From positions 6,164 through 67,950 of the forward strand of contig JBBBWG010026834.1 in assembly GCA_037176905.1 (NCBI GenBank): a stretch of DNA of 61,787 nucleotides, written 5' to 3'. The translations under genes were made by a program, and so were the position numbers. A model generated the notes under the pieces. That model was not told the DNA's origin. It worked only from the letters and a program-made list of their open reading frames with translations, and searched no databases. Source of the stretch: Azolla pinnata (Eukaryota; Streptophyta; Polypodiopsida; Salviniales; Salviniaceae). Below, one piece after another: positions 49,497 through 59,306 of the stretch (positions within the stretch are counted from its first letter, which is position 1; every line of letters begins with the position of its first letter).

Positions 49497-51738
49497 GATG
49501 ATGATGATGATGACGATGATGATGATGATGATGATTGTTATTGATTATGATGATGATGATGGTTAATGATGATGATGATGATGATGGTTAATGATGATTA
49601 TGATGATGACGATGGTTAATGATGATTACGATTATGATGATGATGACGCTCGTTAATGATGATTAGGATGATGATGATGACGATGGTTAATGATGATTAC
49701 GATGATGATGATGATGATGACGATGATGAATGATGGTTAATGATGATTATGATGATTAAGGATGATGGTGATGATGATTAATGATAATGATGATGGGTAA
49801 TGATGATTATTATGATTAAGGATGATTATGATGATGATGGTTAATGATGCGGATTGATGAGGATGAATCTGAATGATTACCGGCGGAGCTGGTGGCGATG
49901 GTGTAGTTGTTGATCGGGTACTGGAATGCGCTGAGATTCATCTCCCAGTCCCTACCCCGGTAATTATACGATGATTCGTCGTCATCAGATGGGTCGCCGC
50001 TGGCCTAATTCAATCCACAACAACAACAACAACNNNNNNNNNNNNNNNNNNNNNNNNNNNNNNNNNNNNNNNNNNNNNNNNNNNNNNNNNNNNNNNNNNN
50101 NNNNNNNNNNNNNNNNNNNNNNNNNNNNNNNNNATTGATGGAATCGATTGAATATGGTTATATTCTGAACGGGATCATCGCATCGATCATGATTAATTCA
50201 ATGACGATCCTGAGCTTTCCGATGCGATGGATATGATTGATGAATTAATATCGGCGGTGGATCGATTGATTCGATGATCATGGCAATTAATGCAGCACGA
50301 TATTGATGAATCATCGACCGTGGACCGATTAATTTGATTATCATTGCACAGCAAACGCAGCACAATATTGATGAATAATTATCCGCGGTGGATCGATCAG
50401 TCGATCTGCTGATCATCCATCAATTAGTGCATGGAATGCAGGATGGATTGATCGACGGGATATCGGCGATTGATCGGTTTGATCGATCGATCCGCTGATC
50501 AATCAGTGCATCGATGGATGGATCGATTCGATCGATTGATCAGCGCTGATCGATCAGCGCGTCGATGGATGGATGGATCGATTCATTCGATCGATCAGCA
50601 CATCGATGGATGGATAGATGGATGGATCAGTTCGATCGATCAATCAGCGAGCGCATCAATGGATGGATGGATCGATTCGAAGGATCAATTAGTGCTGATC
50701 AATCAGCAGCTCTATGGATGGATGGATGGATCGATTCGATCGATTTGATCAGCGCTGATCAATCAGCGCATCAATGGATGGATGGATCGATTCGATCGAT
50801 CGATTAGCGTGAATCAACCAGCACCTCTATGGATGGATAGATCGATCGATTCGATCGATTCGATCAGCGCTGGTCAATCAGCGCATCAATGGATGGATGG
50901 ATCGATTCGATCAGCGCTGATCAATCAGCACCACTATGGATGGATGGATCAATCGATTCGATCAGCGTTGATCAATCAGCGCATCAATGGATGGATGGAT
51001 CGATCGATTAGGGTTTAGCACCTCTATGGATGTGCTAAACCCTAATCAGCACCTCCATAGAGGTGCTGATCAATCAGCGGATCGATCAGCGGATCGATTC
51101 GATCGATCAATCAGCGCATCTATGGATGGATGGAACGATTCGATCGATCGATCCGCTGATCGATCGGCGCGTGGATGGATGGATGGATCGATTCGATCGA
51201 TCGATCAGCGCAGATCGATCCGATCGATGGATCGACCGACAGATTCCGAGCGGTTTTTGATGCATTATAAGTAGGTAGTGATGCAGGAATAGTTAGTTAA
51301 GTTAGTTACATGGTGAAGGAGGAGGAGGTAGGTGAAGTCGGAGGCGAGGTGGTTCCGAAGCACTTTGAAGCCGCTGCCGTAGTAGAGCGAGAATGCAGCG
51401 CCCGATTCGATGGCGCTGCTGCTGCTGCCCGGATTCGAACCCGGATCTGGTCCATGAATCGTCCCGCGGCGACGAGCTCTTGATCCTGCAGCAGCATCAG
51501 CTGCAGATGGCGGCGGCGGCGGCGGCGGCGGAGCTGCAGGATATGGTGTGATCGGTGCAGGATTCATATGAGAAGAATTGCTCGCATGCTTCCTGATCCT
51601 CGCCGCCGCCATCGCCTTGCTGCTCCCTGCACCTGCACCTGCACCTGCACCTGCAGCAGACGCTGCTGCTGCGATCACCATCGCTACTGCCGCAGCTATG
51701 GCGGCCGAAGGGATTAAGCTTGCCGCCGCCATGGCCAT
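43629..51738 (-). CDS. Periplasmic-binding-protein-like (type III, TroA/BtuF-like) secreted plant protein; 3' end unresolved
   Basis: Nine exons fit on the minus strand: 51738-51310, 50004-49881, 49100-48745, 48169-48098, 46596-46486, 46325-46281, 45505-45401, 44938-44779, 43747-43629. Every junction keeps phase, giving 507 codons so far. The Ala-rich hydrophobic N-terminus (MAMAAASLIPSAAIAAAVAM onward) looks like a signal peptide and is followed by a Pro/Ala-rich linker. The body carries FSLYYGSGFKVLRN, FQYPINNYTIATSSAAYTSI, LLGCLGSLIKL, RAEWIKFMAAFFDLEEQANA, VWTFSDTPYKLQFIADAGG, SFHTVSSALDVVIDET, SNKRVWRYDKG and PQVVLRDLIEVLHP. This order resembles helical-backbone substrate-binding proteins of metal or corrinoid ABC importers, and it matches my memory of an uncharacterised plant family. 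Substrate and function are unknown. After exon 9 (NIAM) the frame either stops at 43607-43605 without splicing or continues in an exon I could not find. A gap lies in intron 1. Confidence 0.7.
44340..44730. repeat. Degenerate interstitial telomeric repeat inside a PBP-like gene intron
   Basis: Nearly 400 bp of CCCTAAA, CCCTAAAA and CCCTCAAAA words, with later ACACCCTAAC variants. The array ends about 50 bp from the donor of exon 8 of the PBP-like gene. Its purity is too low for a recent telomere end. Confidence 0.95.
46740..47880. repeat. Diverged tandem repeat of about 50-65 bp in a PBP-like gene intron
   Basis: Roughly 18-20 degraded units built from GCAATTAATTAGTTACTAAT, GAAATGGATTTAATT and TGGAACCCATTTAAG fill most of the intron between exons 4 and 5. 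Divergence between copies is high, so the array is old. Confidence 0.9.
49390..49860. repeat. (GAT)n / (TTA)n trinucleotide-rich tract
   Basis: Almost 500 bp of GATGAT runs interrupted by GGTTAATGATGATTA words, plus a (TTA)n run at about 49463-49495. It fills the 5' end of the intron between exons 2 and 3 of the PBP-like gene. Confidence 0.95.
50034..50133. other. Assembly gap of exactly 100 N
   Basis: A run of 100 undetermined bases, a conventional placeholder for unknown length. It lies in intron 1 of the PBP-like gene between an (ACA)n tract and a GATC/GATT-rich satellite, 30 bp upstream of the exon 2 acceptor in gene orientation. An exon hidden in it cannot be excluded. Confidence 0.99.
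50470..51240. repeat. GATC-rich satellite of about 62-64 bp in intron 1
   Basis: About 11 imperfect units combine GATCGATTCGATCGAT, CAGCGCTGATCAATCAGCGC and ATGGATGGATGGATCGAT. Much of it is locally palindromic (GATC, AGCGCT). The open frames across it are runs of WMDGSIRSID-type residues caused by the repeat. Confidence 0.95.
51006..51070. other. Two adjacent perfect hairpins embedded in the satellite
   Basis: Hairpin 1 (51006-51047) has a 16-bp perfect stem, GATTAGGGTTTAGCAC paired with its complement, around a 10-base loop; the stem contains TTAGGGTTTAG, a telomere motif. Hairpin 2 (51045-51070) has an 11-bp stem, ATCAGCACCTC, and a 4-base loop CATA. They overlap by three bases. Confidence 0.85.
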
Positions 51739-51859
51739 CCGTTTCTAGGGTTTGCAGGAAAAATCTACGATCAGGCGTGGGTGATTGCAGGAGGAGGAGG
51801 ATGGCGATGGCGATGGCGATGGCGATGGCGATGACGATATTGGGCGATGGTGATGGTGG

Positions 51860-51897
<38 letters not shown>

Positions 51898-51949
51898 CTC
51901 CCTAAACCCTAAACGCCAAACCCTAATTTCGTCGCAAAATAGCCTCCTC

Positions 51950-52385
51950 CATCACCAGCTAAACCCTAAACCCTAACTCCTCCAAAACCCTAACCCTAAT
52001 TAGGCCTCCAAATCAGAGCGCCTCCATGGCTACCAGCCCTAACTCCTCCAAAACCCTAACCCTAATTAGCCCTCCAAATCAGAGCGCCTCCATGGCTACC
52101 AACCCTAATTCCTCCAAAACCCTAACCCTAATTAGCCCTCCAAATCAGAGCGCCTCCATGGCTAACCCTAATTAGCCCTCCAAATCAGAGCGCTTCCATG
52201 GCTAACCCTAATTAGCCCTCCAAATCAGAGCGCTTCCATGGCTAACCCTAATTTGCCCTCCAAATCAGAGCGCCTCCATGGCTAACCCTAATTATCCCTC
52301 CAAATCAGAGCGCCTCCATGGCTAACCCTAATTAGCCCTCCAAATCAGAGCGCCTCCATGGCTACCAACCCTAACTCCTCCATAA
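51950..52385. repeat. 40-bp telomere-motif minisatellite 5' of the PBP-like gene
   Basis: About eight to nine units contain CCCTCCAAATCAGAGCGC, CTCCATGGCTA and ACCCTAATTAG. The period is 40 bp in the centre and longer at the edges. Each unit carries CCATGGC and a telo-box (ACCCTAA). The array begins about 210 bp upstream of the PBP-like start codon, so it is probably promoter or leader. (GAT)n runs at 51795-51897 lie between. Confidence 0.93.
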
Positions 52386-52429
52386 CCCTAACCGTAAAAC
52401 CCCTAAAGAAATATGCAAACCAACAAGTA

Positions 52430-53005
52430 CCTCCAAAACCCTAACCCTAAAACCCCTAAAGAATATGCAAACCAACAAGTACCTCCAAAACCCTAAACCC
52501 TAAACTGTAAATGTTGGGAGCCGCCAGCATCGACAAAAACAGGTAGCTCTAGTAAACCCCAAACCCTACGCTGTAAATGGCGGTAGCCCTAAACCCTAAA
52601 CCGTAAACATCGGTAGCACTAAAAACCCTAAACCCTAAACCGTAAACGGCAGTAGCACTAAAAACCCTAAACTCTAAACTAGTTTTATAGATGCTAATCG
52701 CGCGCTGTCGGTGTGCTGAACCAAACTAGTAACTCTAAACCCTAAACCCTAAACTGCAAATGGTGGGCACGAATGGCCTCCCCTAACAAGTAACCCTAAA
52801 CCCTAAATTGCAAATGATGGCCATGAAGAGTCTCCCTAACAAGTAACCCTGAACCCTAAACCCTAAATCCTAAACTGCAAATGGTGGGCACAAAGGGCCT
52901 CCCCTAACAAGAAACCCTGAACCCTAAACTGCAAGTGGTGGCCATGAACAGTCTCCCTAACAAGTAACCCTGAACCCTAAACCCTAAACCCTAAACCCTA
53001 GTCGA
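52430..53005. repeat. Second telomere-motif tandem array
   Basis: Units of about 50-65 bp combine CCCTAAACCCTAAA with ACTGCAAATGGTGGGCACGA, GGCCTCCCCTAACAAGTAAC or CGTAAACGGCAGTAGCACTA. There are at least two sub-families: a CCGTAAAC...GTAGCAC type at about 52500-52680 and a TGCAAATG(A/G)TGG type at about 52750-53000. Confidence 0.9.
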
Positions 53006-54269
53006 CGCAGAGAGTCCAGCTCTAATGTATGGTGCTGAAGAGAGAGTAAAGTGTTGGGGCTTGACACAACAGGAGGAGGTTGGTTTGCTGACAGACGAAC
53101 TTCCCAGTACAACGAGTCTTCTGGAGCCGCTCGAGTCGAGACAAAGTGTTCTCACTGCTCGAGCTCTGACAAGCCGAGAGCAAGACTCTGACAAGCCGAG
53201 AGCAAGACGCGGTAAGATCCTGTTTGTTTGTTCATGTTTTTTTTTTACCAGAGAAGTCACGGGAGACCTCTGAAACAGTAAGTCGCAAACGAACAGAAGC
53301 AGACGACAACTTCTTCTCCATCCAACCTTGGGGGATTTCGTAGCATCTTCTGTCGTTGCTGTCGATTCTAGCTGTGGATCGAAGGTCGCCGAAACTCCTC
53401 TTCAAGTAATTAGAGCCCTAAACTTTGAATAGGATCCATGGGAGCCAATCTATAATCTGCCTTTGAGAACACAATAGTTTGTCTTAAGGCCCCGAGGGCT
53501 AACAATGTTGTAACAGTACATCACGGTATTTCGTTTACGATCGATAACCACCCCACACACCTCACATCTTAAATGTTGATCGATCGATCGATTCCATTAA
53601 GATCAGAATAAGACATGCTCTATCCTGAATGCCAATTGTATCAAGCTTAAGAGTGCAACGATTACGGTCCTAGTCAAATGAGACAAGCAACAACAGAGGA
53701 AAGGGCTGAAACCAGAGTTAACATCAATCATCATCCAAGATGATCATTAGGGTTAGGGTTTTAGGGTTTTTAGGATGAAGAAGACAGCAGAGCAGCACAA
53801 TTCCCTTCTTCTTCAGCCAAGCTCACGCATTTCGTTGGACAAAAGATTTTTCAAGCATGCATCATGACTTCCCTGTCATTCAGAAGCTGCTTCCACCACC
53901 ATGGATTCCTCTTCCCACCAGCAGCAATTTACATGTGTTTAGGGTTTAGCAACATGAGTTTTTTACAGGAATTTTGTTACCACCATATCCATGATCTTCC
54001 CTGTAATGCAAGCATTCCTTTCAACTCCATAAGGAGACAAGCTTTTTCTTTACAGAGGATGGGAGCGAGGATAATCCGTAAAAAAGGACACCAATCCACC
54101 TACCCACCGGATTCGAATAAGATCTTATCGCAGGAGTTCGATACAAACAGGAAATTTTTACATGGAAATGCGCACCTGATTCGCCACATCCGCAATTGCG
54201 CATGATTTTCTGACTTCTAAACTTGGCATGATCCCCTCCATTCCAATGCATACTTTGCTAAAATATATA
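53006..54269. other. Intergenic region, no gene recognised
   Basis: Contains a short duplicated GACAAGCCGAGAGCAAGAC word at about 53167-53206, a GATC tract near 53578-53590 and telo-box words near 53745-53770. Open frames of 80-113 codons have no recognisable feature. Confidence 0.5.
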
Positions 54270-54845
54270 GCACCAGAAACCCTGGAACCACCAGAAGCCA
54301 AGGAATCTTGGACCCAGACGCCGAGTTCCTCACGAGAATCTCGCGTGGATCTCATTTAGCTACTACATATACAGAACCACAAAAACCATGGACATCTCGA
54401 CCCCGTAAGCTGCACCAGAAACCAAGGAATCCTGACCCATAGGCAGAGTTCTTTTCGCTTTTCATCACGAGAAAGTTCGTGCACGATTTCTCATTCCATT
54501 TACAGTAATTTTATATGGACAACCAGAAACCATCGAATCTCAGCCCTGTAGTCGACTGCTTTCTTCCTTGACTTCACGAGAAATTTGGATGATCTTCTTG
54601 ACTCTATGCACACTACTCACTACATGTGAAACCAGAAAAACCATAGAATCTCGACCCTGCACTCGACTGCTTCCGTAACTTCCCCAAAAGACTTGCATGA
54701 TCTTCTTGATTCTATACACGCTACTGACGACATGTGAAACCAGAAACCATGGGGTATCAAACCCGTCAGTCAGCTGCTTCTTCCTTGCATGATCTTCTTG
54801 ATTGACTACATATGAAACCAGAAACCATGGAATCTCGACCCCTTT
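54270..54845. repeat. Degenerate tandem repeat downstream of the XERICO-like gene
   Basis: Five or six units of about 100-115 bp share ACCAGAAACCATGGAATCTC, GACCC, CTGCTTC(T/C)TCC, GATGATCTTCTTGA and ACTACATGTGAA. In gene orientation the array begins about 80 bp after the stop codon, so it lies in or just beyond the 3' UTR. Confidence 0.85.
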
Positions 54846-54922
54846 GCCAAGGAGGAGGAGGATGATGATGATGATGACGACGACGACAACGACGACAGCT
54901 CGAGAACCTGGAATCTCCCTCA

Positions 54923-55483
54923 TTACCACAATATCTCTCCTTCTGAGATTCTCTCATTCTGCTTCTTCTTCTCATTTGAGCGATCACAAGGTAAGAGCGA
55001 GAGTCTACACAAAGGGCAAGTTGTGTGGCAATGGAGCAGCCATTGATCTAGACAGGGACGATGGAAAACATGCTTGCAATCCACCAGAACTCGGATCTCT
55101 TGCCCTCTCTCAAACCCATAGAGACACACTGTACATTCTTTGTCAATGAGATCAAGCATCAGATCCTGAACAGTATTAGCATTGGCATTACTACCATTGG
55201 CACCCGCCTTTTCAGGTAGGTATATCGAGGGAGGAAGAGAGTTCTGTATCTCTTCGATGCTATATTTCGCAGCACCAGGGAAGAAGATGTAACTTCCTTC
55301 CTCTTCCTCCAGACGTTCTGACAACGTCGACATGGACCTTTGGGATATAGAAGAGCCTTGAGTGAATAGTGTCATAGCCCGCCATAGAGCATGTTTCATT
55401 AAGGATATAGACAACGCAATGTGGATGAGTACCATTGGGAGCAGACCCCCAGAAGATACATCTGTCAGGATGGGCAACCCCAT
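54923..55483 (-). CDS. XERICO: XERICO-like RING-H2 zinc-finger protein (probable E3 ligase)
   Basis: A single coding exon of 186 residues. I chose the ATG at 55483, not the in-frame codon at 55567, because a clear acceptor (TTTTCCATAG) ends at 55494, ten bases before it, and because MGLPILTDVSSGGLLPMVLI resembles the XERICO N-terminus. A hydrophobic segment spans about 12-29 (VLIHIALSISLM). The RING-H2 finger uses Cys117, Cys120, Cys136, His138, His141, Cys144, Cys156 and Cys159, with FHRPCLDQW and TTCPLCR, and the protein ends in Trp as XERICO does. XERICO and the RHA group are membrane-anchored E3 ligases; XERICO raises ABA levels and drought tolerance in Arabidopsis. An ACGT-box promoter fits ABA or stress control. 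A related RHA1/RHA2 assignment is possible. Confidence 0.85.
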   Translation of the reverse strand: MGLPILTDVSSGGLLPMVLIHIALSISLMKHALWRAMTLFTQGSSISQRSMSTLSERLEEEEGSYIFFPGAAKYSIEEIQNSLPPSIYLPEKAGANGSNANANTVQDLMLDLIDKECTVCLYGFERGQEIRVLVDCKHVFHRPCLDQWLLHCHTTCPLCRLSLLPCDRSNEKKKQNERISEGEILW

Positions 55484-57850
55484 AGCTCCAAACCTATGGA
55501 AAAGAGCTACATAAGAGAGATAAAAGTCAGGGTTAGTGATCCCACCATCTGATTGACTTGAGACCATTACAAAGCAATGGATGGATCTAGAAATCTAACA
55601 AAAAATAACAGACGGCAGATTCCATTGGTGAAAAAACCATTTTAAAGCCACCAGAGACAATAATACGTCATATCAGTATATTATATTTTAACCAAAAAGG
55701 GAAATATCCTGTCTGATGAAGAAAGCGTATCTTTGAGCTTGATATAGTTCAACAGGTATTTAGTCGCAAAGTTTAAGGTTTAGGGTTGGATTGATCTTAT
55801 TCAAGCACTTCTTTCATTTTTCTTTGTAAAATCAAAGTAATGTTTGTATCAGAACAACGTGACAATATACAAAAGCAGACCTTGCTATCTCTACTAACCG
55901 GGGTTCTTATGGGAAGGCAAGACCCTCTAAGGTGCTTTTGTAGTTGCTTTAGAGAAGGCAACTGTCTCAACAGCAAGGGCCGTGATCGCATAGAAAGGTA
56001 AACCCTCCAAAGTGCTCTTGTAATGCTAACTTACACCAATGAATGCGTGCAGTCTTATGGCTGGGTAAAGCTTCTTTCTTGTTCCTGTAAAACTTAAAGT
56101 TATAACAACTACTCCTCCAAGGAAGAGGACATGGAGTGCAATCTTATGGCGACTCTGATGTGGTTCAAGAAGAACAGGTGTATGATCTTAAAACACTAAG
56201 ATAAACCCTAAGTTTACGCACGAAGGTAAAAACTCTGGAAGCAGCACTTTGCAAGAGAGAGAGCGAGAATGGGCAGATTATCCTATCCCAACCTTTCTTG
56301 GTGTGGCCTTCTTGTACGACTAAAATGACATCAAAGGTGTGCTTATCTTATAGGCAAGCTAGATCCAATCAACATCAAAATGCAATCTTATGGCAAGCAG
56401 GCTAAATGACATAAGAAGTCCTTTAGAGGGACAAGGTGAGCAATCATATGCTAACTTAAAGCCGCTCTACTGAGTTCTCGAAATGCTAGAGCTTAAAACT
56501 GATACAGCTGTAGTGTGCAGGGCTTTAGTAGCAAAAACAACCAAGACTTGATTTTCCTGGAAGCCTGGCTAATCATAGGCTCCACTAAACCCGTCCCCCA
56601 ACCTCCTTTCAAAGGTGGTCTTGCAAGATCAAATGACATAAACCCTGAACCCTAAACTAAACCAATATACCTGTAGAGTGTAGAGCTTTAGCTGCGAAAG
56701 CCAGAGAATATATTTTTTCTTCTCTTCCACCTTATGTATCTGATTCCGTTGATATTGAAATATAACCCATTTTATGAGATTCCAATAGCATCACAGACCC
56801 TAAACCCTGCAACCGATGTACTTGTATACCATAGAGTTTTTGGTGCAAAAAGCACAGAGAACCTTTTCCTCCCAGGCCCATACATCTGATTCTGTTCATA
56901 TGCAAACACAACCATTTCTCCAGATTCTAAGTGCATCACATATCTCATTCGAAGCAAACAACCCACTATTCCACATTCGGATTGTAATGCATTCCCTACA
57001 CTACAAGCACTATACCCATAGAACATAGAGGTTTGGTGGCAAATGACACCAAATATATAGCTTCAAGTCTTATGTATATGATTCCATTGATATGCACACA
57101 TCCTAAATTTCTGCATTCTATTACATACCCTAAACCCTAAAACCAGTATACCTGTATAACGTAGCGCTTCAGTCACAAAAGACACCAAGAATCAATATTT
57201 TTCCCTTCCAAGCCTATGTATCTGTCATGGAACTCCATGATCGATCCCATGATTGTGTAAAGAACCAAAATTTCCGCATCCTCATAGAATCACATACCCT
57301 TAACCTAAGCCATAAAAACCGGTATGCCCGTGTTCTTTAAAAAACAGTCTCAAAGGTGACTCGTGCCACTTCTATGAAAGAAAACTGGAAATAATAACCA
57401 CCTTGAGGTATTCAAAACAAGCCCTAATCCTTTCAAGACGGTTTATTTTCTTGGTGTGTGTTTTGGGAGGGGGGGTTCTAATTATCCAAAGTATGAAATT
57501 TTCGATTCGCCAAAACCTTAATGGAATGTTCATAAGACTGATATGATTATGAACCCTTTCGTCTATCAAATCGACTATCGTCTCAGTGGTGCCCATTGTG
57601 ACCCTTCTCCCAGAAACAGATCGATCTTTCTTTGATACTAAGCGCAAATGAGCAAAATGAAGAAAGATGAAGAGCAGCAACAAAGACCAGGAGGAACATT
57701 ACTTGAACTTACCTCCTGAAATTGTGGTTTCTGCTGATTTGGCTGGAGGGAGGCTCTGCTACAGCGAGTAGTGCAGAGAACGCCTGGATCGAAAAAGAGG
57801 CGGAGCAGACAAAGATGAGAGAGAGGGCAGAACTCCAAAGCCTAGGGCCC
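55484..57850 (-). other. 5' UTR and 2.2-kb leader intron of the XERICO-like gene
   Basis: On the minus strand a leader exon ends in a strong donor (TTTCAGGAG|GTAAGTTC; exon end 57713). The matching acceptor ends at 55494, giving a 2.2-kb intron. The intron contains diverged repeats of about 150 bp (56580-57310) with telo-box words (CCCTAAACC), GATTCCATTGATATGCA and CCCTAAACC...GTATACCTGTA blocks. No coding exon is seen in it. Confidence 0.6.
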
Positions 57851-58014
57851 TGATCTATCAGAGAGGTAGCAAAAGCTTTGTGATCCCGATATGGCGAAAT
57901 CCTACGAACGTCTTTAGAGAGAGTGTGGCAGAGAGAGAAACAGACAGAAGAGGCGACGATGACCAGGCCTTGAGGAACCTGACAGAGAGTGGCAAAGAGA
58001 AGAAGATGGCATCG

Positions 58015-58395
58015 GAGACCCTAACCCTAATCCACGGGACAAGAGGAGGCAGACATAACAGAAGAAGAAGAAGAAGAAGAAGAAGAAACCTGCGAGAGGG
58101 AACGAGACAGAGAGCTGACTGCAAACCCTAACCCTAATTCTGGCAGAGAAAGATAGAGAGGACGGAAAGGAAAGGGGACGCGAGAGCTGCCTGCAAACCC
58201 TAACCCTAATTTGGCAGAGAAACAGAGGACGGAAAGGAAAGGGGAAAAAAAGCGCAGTATATAAAAACAAAGACGACGGGGGAGTGCCACGTCATCGTCC
58301 ACGTCATCTGCCACGTAGGCTGCCACGTCAGCTCCCGCCACGTGAAGTGCTGACGTGGCATAGTTTAAACCGTTGGCGATCACGTGGCCACTTGT
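58015..58395 (-). promoter_or_regulatory. Promoter region of the XERICO-like gene: telo-box repeats, TATA, ACGT-box array
   Basis: Seven ACGT cores (CCACGTCA, CCACGTGA, TGACGTGG, TCACGTGG) lie within about 110 bp at 58287-58390. A TATATA element is at 58258-58263; it is a better TATA match on the plus strand, but its position also suits minus-strand initiation near 58230. Downstream in gene orientation, a unit of about 70 bp with AAACCCTAACCCTAAT and GGACGGAAAGGAAAGGGG is repeated (58115-58245), putting several telo-boxes in the presumed leader. Assignment to the XERICO-like gene rests on position. Confidence 0.5.
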
Positions 58396-58589
58396 TCTGT
58401 CGTTTTGCGCTGTTTTTCTTTTGTTTTATTGATTAATTAATTAATTATTTATTTATTTATTTATCTGGGCATTTCTTCCGTTTCCTTTTGATTCGTTTTT
58501 CTTTTTTGTTTTTTCCTCTTCTATTATTTTCTTTGTTCTTGGAAAAATTGGGAAAGAGGACTTTAGGAAAAAGCCCTGAAAACCCTAAA

Positions 58590-58990
58590 AACCCTAAACC
58601 TCGCCCCAGAGCTTAGAGCTTAGGGTTTCCGGGTTTAGGGTTCATGCTGTGAGGATTAGGGCTGTTAGGGTTCATGGTGTGAGGATCAGGGTTGTTAGGG
58701 TTCATGCTGTGAGGATTTAGGGTTTGTTAGGGTTTCATGCGGTGAGAGTTAGGGTTTGTCAGGGCTCCTGCTTCGAGGATTAGGGTTAAGAGGGGGCTCA
58801 TGCTGTGAGAGTTAGGGTTTGTCAGGGCTCCTGCTTCGAGGATTAGGGTTAAGAGGGGGGTTCATGGTGGGTGTGGATTAGGGGGTGTTTAGGGATCACG
58901 GTGTGAGGATTAGGGTTGTTAAAGGCTCATGGTGTGAGGATTAGGGTTGTGAGGGGCTCATGCTGGTGTGGATTAGGGTGTTTAGGGTTA
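58590..58990. repeat. TTAGGG-containing tandem repeat
   Basis: About ten units of 35-50 bp combine GGATTAGGG(T)TGTTAGGG with TTCATG(C/G)TGTGAGGATTAGG and, in some copies, CTCCTGCTTCGAGGATTAGG. The G-rich telomere strand is on this strand here, opposite to the CCCTAAA arrays at 44.3 and 52 kb. Confidence 0.93.
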
Positions 58991-59259
58991 GGGTTTTGCG
59001 GGGACAGGGCTGGCAGAAGCAGCTGACACAACCAGCAGATGCCACACTGCATCATCGGTAACTGTTACAGGCGGCCCAGGGTTCGGAAAACGCAAGGAAC
59101 CTAACACATATGTAGCTCGTTACCAGACGGCATCTTCGATTGCAGGCGAACCAGGCGCTGGGGAATTTCGACGCACTCGCTGGAAGCCAGCATGTGGGCC
59201 TAACCTGCAGCATCTCGGGCCCAGGGGAAAGGCCTCAGCTCTTGGGATTGCTCGAGCCC

Positions 59260-59306
59260 AAACCCTAAACCCTAAACCCTAAACCCTAAACCCTAAACCC
59301 TAAACC
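59260..59306. repeat. Perfect (CCCTAAA)n telomere-type tract
   Basis: Between six and seven perfect CCCTAAA copies, the purest tract in the window. Flanks 58990-60169 hold no gene that I recognise; a (CAA)n/(CCA)n tract at about 59566-59600 and a (GAGCC)n tract at 59781-59807 are present. Confidence 0.95.

Noticed and set aside
50470..51260. Open frames with WMDGSIRSID-type repeats that look like a repeat protein
   Set aside because: Read-through of the GATC/GGAT satellite inside an intron. The same pattern appears in more than one frame.
51425..51450. Perfect tRNA T-arm-like sequence (CCGGGTTCGAATCCGGG on the minus strand)
   Set aside because: No A box, acceptor stem or anticodon arm at the proper distance. 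It lies inside coding exon 1 of the PBP-like gene (encoding PDPGSNPGSS).
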